Origin: Verrucomicrobia bacterium UBA6354 | GTDB lineage: Bacteria; Verrucomicrobiota; Kiritimatiellia; RFP12; UBA1067 | DNA: 9,976 nt | NCBI GenBank assembly: GCA_002440145.1 | Contig: DJRS01000168.1 | Span: 1-9,976, forward strand | Direction: 5' to 3' | Part shown: in pieces, positions 1 to 4,697 of the stretch | Layout of the letters: each line of letters begins with the position of its first letter | How positions within the stretch are numbered: the first letter of the stretch is position 1 | Translations under genes and position numbers: made by a program | The notes under the pieces: model-generated | Told to the model about the DNA's origin: nothing | Seen by the model: the letters and a program-made list of their open reading frames with translations, nothing else | Database searches by the model: none

Positions 1-11
1 GGGATTAACCG

Positions 12-38
12 TGTAGAAAATGCAGAAAATGTAGAATT
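12..38. repeat. Three 9-bp tandem units, TGTAGAAAA-like
   Basis: Three head-to-tail 9-base units are visible: TGTAGAAAA (12-20), TGCAGAAAA (21-29) and TGTAGAATT (30-38). They are A-rich, unlike the GC-rich surroundings, and sit next to a second short-period repeat at 47-74. This lies downstream of the hemolysin III-family gene, outside any gene I can support. I read it as part of an intergenic repeat element. The left boundary may be outside the window. Confidence 0.7.
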
Positions 39-46
39 GTGGATTT

Positions 47-80
47 CTCTGCGTGGCTCTGCGTATCTCTGCGCGAGATA
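47..80. repeat. Three CTCTGCGT units with 10-bp period, ending in a hairpin
   Basis: CTCTGCGT occurs at 47-54 and 57-64, and CTCTGCGC at 67-74. The spacers are two bases (GG, AT), giving an exact 10-base period. The third unit is the loop side of a perfect 6-bp inverted repeat, TATCTC (64-69) and GAGATA (75-80), with loop TGCGC. From memory, similar CTCTGCG-type strings recur between genes in several phyla including PVC bacteria, but I cannot verify this here. There is no T-tract on either side, so it is not a classical intrinsic terminator for the gene that ends at 153. Confidence 0.7.
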
Positions 81-152
81 AACGGGGCGGCGACCTGCCT
101 GCTCTGCACGGTCAATTCCCGCACGGTTTTCCTGCCGCGCGGCGGCGGAGCG

Positions 153-821
153 TCACATCACGTGCCAGAAGATGCAAAAGAAGTGGCAGATGGTTCCGGC
201 AAGCACGAAAAGATGCCACACCATATGCGCGTAAGGGAGCGATTTCCACAGGTAGAAGACGCATCCGGCCGTATACAAAACGCCGCCCGTCGCGAGCCAC
301 ATCGTGCCCACACCCTTCAGAGCCTGGACGAGGGGCACGATCGCGAGAACGGCCGCCCAGCCCATGGCGACGTAGATGGCGGTCGAGAGATAGCGGTATT
401 TGCCTGTCGTGAAGATCTTGAAAACGACGCCTGCGAGGGCCGCGCCCCACTCGACGCCGAAGATGGTCCACGCGAGCGCAGGATTCTGCGGACGCAGCGA
501 CACGAGGCAGAACGGCGTGTAGGTCCCGGCTATCAGGAAGAATATCGCCATGTGGTCCATGATGTGGAGGATGCGCTTGGCGCGCCATGTCGTCGCGGCG
601 TGGTAGGCGGAAGAGACCGCGTAGAGGAGGATCATGCAAGTTCCGAAAAGCGCCGCGGAGACGACCTTGAAGGCGACGTCCACGCCGCTCGCGGCGCCCT
701 TCCAGACAAGAAGCGCGAGCATCGCCGCGCCCAGATGGGAGCCGACCGCGTGCGTCAGCGCGTTCGCCAATTCTTCGCCGCGCGTCTGCTCGCGTTGTTT
801 TGCCTTCTTTTTCGTTTTCAT
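153..821 (-). CDS. Hemolysin III / PAQR-family membrane protein (YqfA/TrhA-like)
   Basis: This 222-residue protein has a short Lys/Arg-rich N-terminus (residues 1-15) followed by about seven hydrophobic segments, which is the usual size and topology of bacterial HlyIII/PAQR proteins in the inner membrane. The family's conserved polar residues are present: SAYH at 71-74, H86 and D89 in the HIMDH stretch, and H199, H203 and H213 in the last helices (an HxxxH pair). In the family these form a membrane-embedded metal site. The physiological role is poorly settled: bacterial members are linked to membrane-lipid homeostasis, and the hemolysin name comes from one Bacillus protein and should not be read as a toxin call. 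It is the last gene of the pheS-corA unit, 45 bases after corA. Its own ribosome binding site is weak (GAAACGGA). The ATG at 821 is the natural start because it precedes the cationic N-terminus and first helix. Confidence 0.9.
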   Translation of the reverse strand: MKTKKKAKQREQTRGEELANALTHAVGSHLGAAMLALLVWKGAASGVDVAFKVVSAALFGTCMILLYAVSSAYHAATTWRAKRILHIMDHMAIFFLIAGTYTPFCLVSLRPQNPALAWTIFGVEWGAALAGVVFKIFTTGKYRYLSTAIYVAMGWAAVLAIVPLVQALKGVGTMWLATGGVLYTAGCVFYLWKSLPYAHMVWHLFVLAGTICHFFCIFWHVM

Positions 822-822
822 T

Positions 823-855
823 CCGTTTCGCGCCCCGTCGCGGGATGGGGAACGG
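823..855 (-). other. Possible bulged hairpin just upstream of the hemolysin III-family start
   Basis: In the 45-base gap before the gene, CCGTT (823-827) can pair with AACGG (851-855) and CCCC (833-836) with GGGG (847-850). That makes a nine-pair stem with a five-base bulge and a ten-base loop. In the mRNA the 3' arm covers the weak ACGGA ribosome binding site, so it could restrain translation. In GC-rich DNA such pairings are common by chance. Confidence 0.25.
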
Positions 856-866
856 CGCCCGGGCGG

Positions 867-1808
867 CTAGAAGATGCGCTTTCGGGAGAGCACGACGAAC
901 AGGGTCCCGATGGCGAGCGTGAGCGTGCCCGATATCGCCATGACGATGCCGAAGGCGTGCGGGTTCTGCTGGAACGGGAGCCCGATGTTCATGCCGTAGA
1001 GCGAGGCGATGAGCGTCGGGGCGGCGAGCATGATCGTCGCGGCCGTCAGATACTTCATCACGTTGTTCAGGTTGTTGTTGATGAGCGAGGCGAAGGTGTC
1101 GAGCGTGCCGTTCAGGATGTTCGCGTGGATCGTCGCCGTCTCGAGCGCCTGCTGGTACTCGACCATGGCGTCCTCGAGCTGGTCGCGGTCGTCGTCCGTC
1201 AACTGCAACTGCCGCGCCGTGTTCGCGCGCGCGAGGGCAATCGTGTCCGCCTTGAGCGATGTGGTGAAGTAGACGAAAGTCTTCTCGATCGTCAGAAGAC
1301 GCAGCAGGACTTCGTTCGAAATGGACTGGTGCAGCTCCTCTTCCAGGTCGTTCGTGCGCTGGTGGATGTCGTAGAGGTAGCGCAGGAACAGGACGCCCCC
1401 GTGCCACAGCAGGCGGAAGGCGAAACGGTAACGGTCGGACGGCGGGCACACGCGGCGGATCTGGTCCAGGAAAGCCGTCGTCACGGGCGTGCGCGCGCTG
1501 CAGACGGTGATGACGGACTGCCCGAAGAGGATGATGCCCAACGGCACCGTGCGGTAGGGGACGATCGAGTCGTCTTCCGTCGGACACGGCACGTGGACGA
1601 TCAGCATGGACGCCTCGTCCTCGTAATCGAAACGCGGACGTTCGTCGGCGTCGAGGGGGTCGGTCAGAAAGTCGCGCGACACCTTGGAAAACGAGAGCAC
1701 CCGTTCAAGTTCCGTCGTCGTCGGCTCCACCAGATTGATCCAGCAGGACGGGGCGAAATCGAGCGTCTCCTTGAGCCCGCCGTTCTCCCATCTGTAAATC
1801 GTCATCAT
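867..1808 (-). CDS. corA: CorA-family magnesium/divalent cation transporter
   Basis: This 313-residue protein is a normal length for CorA. The large N-terminal part (about 1-250) is the cytoplasmic alpha/beta and long-helix region, with an acidic, helix-forming stretch around 150-250. Two transmembrane helices follow at the C-terminus, roughly 253-271 and 285-307. They bracket the signature YGMN (271-274), the selectivity motif at the mouth of the pentameric pore. The protein ends in a short basic tail (SRKRIF), as is typical. CorA carries Mg2+, and also Co2+ or Ni2+, across the inner membrane down the electrochemical gradient. It begins 55 bases after the pheS stop and is read from the same strand with no visible terminator between, so co-transcription from the pheS promoter is likely. 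ATG codons lie at both 1808 and 1805. The first is chosen because AGGAGG lies 6 bases before it. Confidence 0.93.
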   Translation of the reverse strand: MMTIYRWENGGLKETLDFAPSCWINLVEPTTTELERVLSFSKVSRDFLTDPLDADERPRFDYEDEASMLIVHVPCPTEDDSIVPYRTVPLGIILFGQSVITVCSARTPVTTAFLDQIRRVCPPSDRYRFAFRLLWHGGVLFLRYLYDIHQRTNDLEEELHQSISNEVLLRLLTIEKTFVYFTTSLKADTIALARANTARQLQLTDDDRDQLEDAMVEYQQALETATIHANILNGTLDTFASLINNNLNNVMKYLTAATIMLAAPTLIASLYGMNIGLPFQQNPHAFGIVMAISGTLTLAIGTLFVVLSRKRIF

Positions 1809-1812
1809 GCCG

Positions 1813-1820
1813 CACCTCCT
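1813..1820 (-). promoter_or_regulatory. Strong Shine-Dalgarno AGGAGGTG for corA
   Basis: The minus strand reads AGGAGGTG here. The AGGAGG core ends six bases before ATG 1808 and nine before ATG 1805. It is the best anti-16S match in the window and shows that corA has independent translation initiation after the 55-base gap from pheS. Confidence 0.8.
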
Positions 1821-1863
1821 CGCGCCAGACTGCCGTTCTCGCTTGTTTTGCCGCGCTCCCGCC

Positions 1864-2874
1864 TCAGGCGAACTGCGACAGGAAGCGCACGTCGTTCTCG
1901 TAAAGCCAGCGGATGTCCGGGATGCCGTACTTGATCATCGCGATGCGCTCCACGCCGAAACCGAAGGCGTAGCCCGAGACGGCTTCCGGATCGTAGCCGA
2001 CATGCCTGAAGACGCGCGGATCGACCATGCCCGCGCCGGCGACCTCGATCCAGCCGGACTGCTTGCACACGGCGCATCCCTTGCCTTTGCAGACGTGGCA
2101 GGAGAAGTCGACTTCGACGGACGGCTCGGTGAAGGGGAAGAAGTGCGGACGGAACCGCACCGTCACGCCCTCGCCCATCATCGCGCGCGCAAAGTAGGCG
2201 AGCACGCTCTTGAGATCCGCGAGCGACACGGGCTTCGTGTCGACGTAAAGCCCTTCGATCTGGTGGAAGTTCGCGCTGTGCGTCGCGTCCGTCGTGTCGC
2301 GGCGATACGTGCGGCCGGGGCAAATGACGCGCACGGGCGGCTTGTTGGCCATCATGGTGCGAATCTGCACCGGCGAGGTCTGGGTGCGCAAGAGGCAATC
2401 TTCGCCGAACCAGAACGTGTCGCTGCGGTCCATGGACGGGTGGTGCGGCGGGGTGTTGAGCGCCGTGAAGTTGTTGAAGCGGTTCTCCAGCTCGGGACCG
2501 TCGGCGACCGTGAAGCCCAGCCGGCCGAAGATCGCCGCCGTCTCCTCGACGACGCGCGCAAGCGGATGCTTCACGCCCAGATTCCGCCAGCGTCCCGGCA
2601 GCGTCAGGTCGACGTCCGCCGTCGCCTCCGTCGCGGAATTCGCCGTCTTCGCCGCGAGCGCCGCCTCGACCTCGGCGCGCCAGGCCTGCACGGCCTTGCC
2701 GAACGCGGGGCGTTCTTCTTTCGGAACGTCTTTCATGCCTTTGATCAAGGCCGGGACAAGTCCATTGCGCCCGACGTACTTCACGCGCAAGGCTTCCGCC
2801 GCTCCCGCGCCGTTCGCCGCGGCAATCTCTTTCAGGCTCTCGGCCCGCGCTGTTTCAAGTTCTGCAATCGTCAT
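1864..2874 (-). CDS. pheS: Phenylalanyl-tRNA synthetase alpha subunit
   Basis: PheS is the catalytic alpha chain of the cytoplasmic alpha2beta2 enzyme that charges tRNA-Phe. The 336 residues match the usual length. An N-terminal helical arm (1-85) contacts tRNA, and the class II catalytic core follows. It shows THSANFHQIEG (198-208) within motif 2, the RPHFFPFTEPS segment (242-252) and motif 3, GYAFGFGVERIAM (301-313). A Cys4 cluster, C259-x2-C262-x4-C267-x2-C270, sits before GWIEVAGAGMV. Such a cluster occurs in a subset of bacterial PheS and is likely structural. The ATG at 2874 has GAGGTG five bases upstream and lies about 20 bases below a strong promoter. The usual partner pheT is not next to it: corA follows directly, so the beta subunit must be encoded elsewhere. 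Confidence 0.97.
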   Translation of the reverse strand: MTIAELETARAESLKEIAAANGAGAAEALRVKYVGRNGLVPALIKGMKDVPKEERPAFGKAVQAWRAEVEAALAAKTANSATEATADVDLTLPGRWRNLGVKHPLARVVEETAAIFGRLGFTVADGPELENRFNNFTALNTPPHHPSMDRSDTFWFGEDCLLRTQTSPVQIRTMMANKPPVRVICPGRTYRRDTTDATHSANFHQIEGLYVDTKPVSLADLKSVLAYFARAMMGEGVTVRFRPHFFPFTEPSVEVDFSCHVCKGKGCAVCKQSGWIEVAGAGMVDPRVFRHVGYDPEAVSGYAFGFGVERIAMIKYGIPDIRWLYENDVRFLSQFA

Positions 2875-2879
2875 GCTGT

Positions 2880-2885
2880 CACCTC
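2880..2885 (-). promoter_or_regulatory. Shine-Dalgarno GAGGTG for pheS
   Basis: GAGGTG on the minus strand ends five bases before the pheS ATG at 2874. It starts within one base of the murI stop codon (TAG, 2887-2885), so pheS has its own strong ribosome loading site and does not depend on coupling to murI. Confidence 0.75.
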
Positions 2886-3691
2886 TACTCTGTTCGCGCT
2901 ATTATACCATAATTTGCCGCACAACGGAATGACCGGGCGCACCCTGCCGGCAAAATCCCAGGGTGCGGCGCGGTGCGCAAGAAGACGTGCGCCGGTGCGC
3001 GGTCGGATGCGCACAAGAGGTTTCGCGCCGCCAATACGCGCTGCGCCTGGCGGGCGACGGCGTCCGACGGATCCACGATTTCCGCGCGCCCCGCGGCGAT
3101 TTTCGCGATCAGCGCCTTCAGATGCGGGAAATGCGTGCACCCCAGCACAAGATGGTCCGCGCCGGCGGCGAGCAACGGCTCCACTTTGGCGCGCACGACG
3201 GCTTCCGCCCGGGGGCCCGCCGTTTCTCCCCGCTCCACCAGCGTCACGAACTCGTCCGCCACCGTGGCAAGGACCGTCACATGCGCGGCAAACCGCGCGG
3301 AAGTCTCCCGGTAGAGGCGTCCGTTGAACGTGCCGGCCGTCGCGAGCACGCCCACGACGCCGGTATGCGAATGGAGCGCCGCGGGTTTGATGGCCGGCTC
3401 GAGCCCGATGAAAGGAACCGACGGATTCTCCGCGCGCAGGGCGTCTATCGCCGCGGCGGTCGCCGTATTGCACGCGACGACGATCATCTTGCACCCGCGC
3501 GCCAAAAGCACCGCAGTGTTCGCCGCGGACAGCGCGCGGATCTCCTCCGCCGGGCGGTTCCCGTAGGGACAGTGGGCGGAGTCGGCCAGATAGACCGTGG
3601 ACTCGTGCGGACACCGCCGCTTGAACGCCTCCAGGATGCAAAGACCGCCAAGTCCCGAATCGAAGAAGCCGACCGGACGCGTATCGCTCAT
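2885..3691 (-). CDS. murI: Glutamate racemase
   Basis: MurI converts L-glutamate to the D-glutamate used by MurD in peptidoglycan precursor synthesis in the cytoplasm. It is cofactor-independent and uses two cysteines. The 268-residue protein shows FDSGLGG (10-16) with D11/S12, CPYGNR (41-46), the first catalytic cysteine in VACNTAT (C74) and the second in GCTHFP (C185, with H187). The start at 3691 is set by an ATGA overlap with the stop of the FolK-ThiN gene. The open frame extends further upstream, but only as an out-of-frame shadow of that gene. No Shine-Dalgarno is visible, so translation probably depends on coupling. From about residue 240 the C-terminus no longer resembles the family's usual end. 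It is encoded by DNA that also carries an inverted repeat and the pheS promoter, which suggests a remodelled 3' end. The active-site residues are all present. Confidence 0.95.
   Translation of the reverse strand: MSDTRPVGFFDSGLGGLCILEAFKRRCPHESTVYLADSAHCPYGNRPAEEIRALSAANTAVLLARGCKMIVVACNTATAAAIDALRAENPSVPFIGLEPAIKPAALHSHTGVVGVLATAGTFNGRLYRETSARFAAHVTVLATVADEFVTLVERGETAGPRAEAVVRAKVEPLLAAGADHLVLGCTHFPHLKALIAKIAAGRAEIVDPSDAVARQAQRVLAARNLLCASDRAPAHVFLRTAPHPGILPAGCARSFRCAANYGIIARTE
2901..2929 (-). promoter_or_regulatory. Extended -10 promoter for pheS-corA, inside murI
   Basis: On the minus strand a perfect TATAAT (2906-2901) is preceded by TGG (2909-2907), which fits the extended -10 form TGnTATAAT. 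The hexamer at a 17-base spacing is TTCCGT (2929-2924), a poor -35 that matches only the first two bases of TTGACA. This fits a promoter relying on the extended -10. The predicted start of transcription is near 2894, leaving a leader of about 20 bases before pheS. The AT-rich patch is striking in this GC-rich DNA. It lies entirely inside the last codons of murI. Confidence 0.75.
2938..2967. repeat. Perfect 9-bp inverted repeat with 12-base loop
   Basis: CGCACCCTG (2938-2946) and CAGGGTGCG (2959-2967) are exact reverse complements around the loop CCGGCAAAATCC. The repeat lies in the final codons of murI, about 45-75 bases upstream of the predicted pheS transcription start. No run of T follows it in the direction of transcription, so it is not a standard intrinsic terminator. 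It could be an operator, an mRNA 3'-end stabiliser for the upstream operon, or an inserted palindrome. Confidence 0.55.
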
Positions 3692-4689
3692 GGCGCGGCA
3701 ATGTAAAAGTACACGCGACGGTCGGTCGCCAGCCGGACGCGCGGCGCGCAGGTGCGGTTCAAGGTCGCCCGGTAGAGCGAATCGAAGGCCACCCCCTCGA
3801 GCGGCCAGCGGAGCCCCTCGGACGCCATCCGGGTGCGGGGATCGGGCGCAAAAACCGACACACCCGTGCCCACCGGGAGCGTGAAGACCGCCGCATGGTC
3901 GACGGGCGCGAAACAGCCGTTGTCCGTCACGATGGGCAGACCGGCGTCCAGCGCACGAAAAATATTGCCGAGCGTATGGTCCTCGCGCTTGCCGGTCGCC
4001 CCCAGGATGAGGGGGTCGGTCCAGCCGTGCTGCCGGCAAGCGCAGATCGCCTTCTCCAAATCGTTGGTGTCCTCGTCCTGCATCCACATCGTCCGGTCGA
4101 ATGTGCCGCGGACGGAGTCCATGTCGCCCACGACGAGATCAGGATCCTTCTTGCACTTCTGCCGGTAGATGTCCGCGGCATGGTCGCAGCAGACGACACG
4201 TTTGGCGGCCGCCAGGGCGAGCCAGGCGAGCGAATCCGACCGCGGGAAATCCCCGGCCGCGAGAATGACGGTCTCCGCGAGGAAAACGCCCAGTTCCGCG
4301 AGCGGACGCTTGACGAAATCGCGCAGGACCGCGCGCGGATGCGGCAAGGTCAGTTCGGGCGTATCGAGGACCTTCCCGCCGAAGTCTATGAGGTCGAGGT
4401 CGAGCGTGCGCGGACCGTTCCGCACAGTACGCACCCGCCCCGCATCGTCCTCTATGCGATGAAGAGCCGCGGCGAACTCCTCGGCGGGAAGCCCCACGTC
4501 GAAGAGGGCCGCGGCGTTCAGGAACTTCTGCGCGGCGAATTCGTCCGGCACGTCAACCGGGTCCGTCTCGTAGGTCGAACTCGCCGCGAGAAGGCGCACT
4601 TTCGGAAGCGCGGCCAGCGCCGCATAGGCGCACGCGAGATGTTCCTCCCGCGGCGCGATGTTCGATCCGAGTGCAACAAGCGCCCGCAT
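3688..4689 (-). CDS. folK: FolK-ThiN fusion: HPPK plus thiamine pyrophosphokinase
   Basis: This 333-residue protein joins two pyrophosphokinases. Residues 1 to about 134 are FolK (HPPK), which pyrophosphorylates 6-hydroxymethyl-dihydropterin in folate synthesis. The visible hallmarks are ALGSN (6-10), SSTYETDPV (37-45), FLNAA (56-60), the signature NGPRTLDLDLI (91-101) with Mg-binding D97/D99, and PHPR with H117 and R123. Residues from about 138 to 333 are thiamine pyrophosphokinase (ThiN/TPK), which makes TPP from thiamine and ATP. They show VVGDMDS (186-192), DTNDLEKAI (207-215), GATGKREDHTLGNI (230-243) and a C-terminal B1-binding-like beta region with GLRWPLEG (292-299). The joint is only a few residues long and no frameshift is needed. 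The start ATG at 4689 begins exactly at the FolK N-terminus, eight bases after the glycosidase stop. The stop overlaps the murI start as ATGA. Both domains look catalytically intact. Confidence 0.92.
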   Translation of the reverse strand: MRALVALGSNIAPREEHLACAYAALAALPKVRLLAASSTYETDPVDVPDEFAAQKFLNAAALFDVGLPAEEFAAALHRIEDDAGRVRTVRNGPRTLDLDLIDFGGKVLDTPELTLPHPRAVLRDFVKRPLAELGVFLAETVILAAGDFPRSDSLAWLALAAAKRVVCCDHAADIYRQKCKKDPDLVVGDMDSVRGTFDRTMWMQDEDTNDLEKAICACRQHGWTDPLILGATGKREDHTLGNIFRALDAGLPIVTDNGCFAPVDHAAVFTLPVGTGVSVFAPDPRTRMASEGLRWPLEGVAFDSLYRATLNRTCAPRVRLATDRRVYFYIAAP

Positions 4690-4697
4690 GGCCGGCG

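Noticed and set aside
106..127. Direct repeat GCACGGT (106-112 and 121-127)
   Set aside because: It is only seven bases and two copies in GC-rich sequence, with no pairing to form a terminator. Probably chance.
39..1934. Plus-strand open frame of 631 codons
   Set aside because: It is antisense to the HlyIII-family, corA and pheS genes, is extremely rich in Arg/His/Glu/Val with low-complexity composition, and has no recognisable domain. This is an antisense shadow in GC-rich DNA.
1807..3327. Plus-strand open frame of 506 codons
   Set aside because: It lies opposite pheS and murI, both of which have all catalytic motifs on the minus strand, and the translation is low-complexity.
3692..4087. 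N-terminal extension of murI by 132 codons
   Set aside because: The extra residues are an alternative-frame reading of the ThiN domain. The MurI family start and the ATGA overlap both point to 3691.
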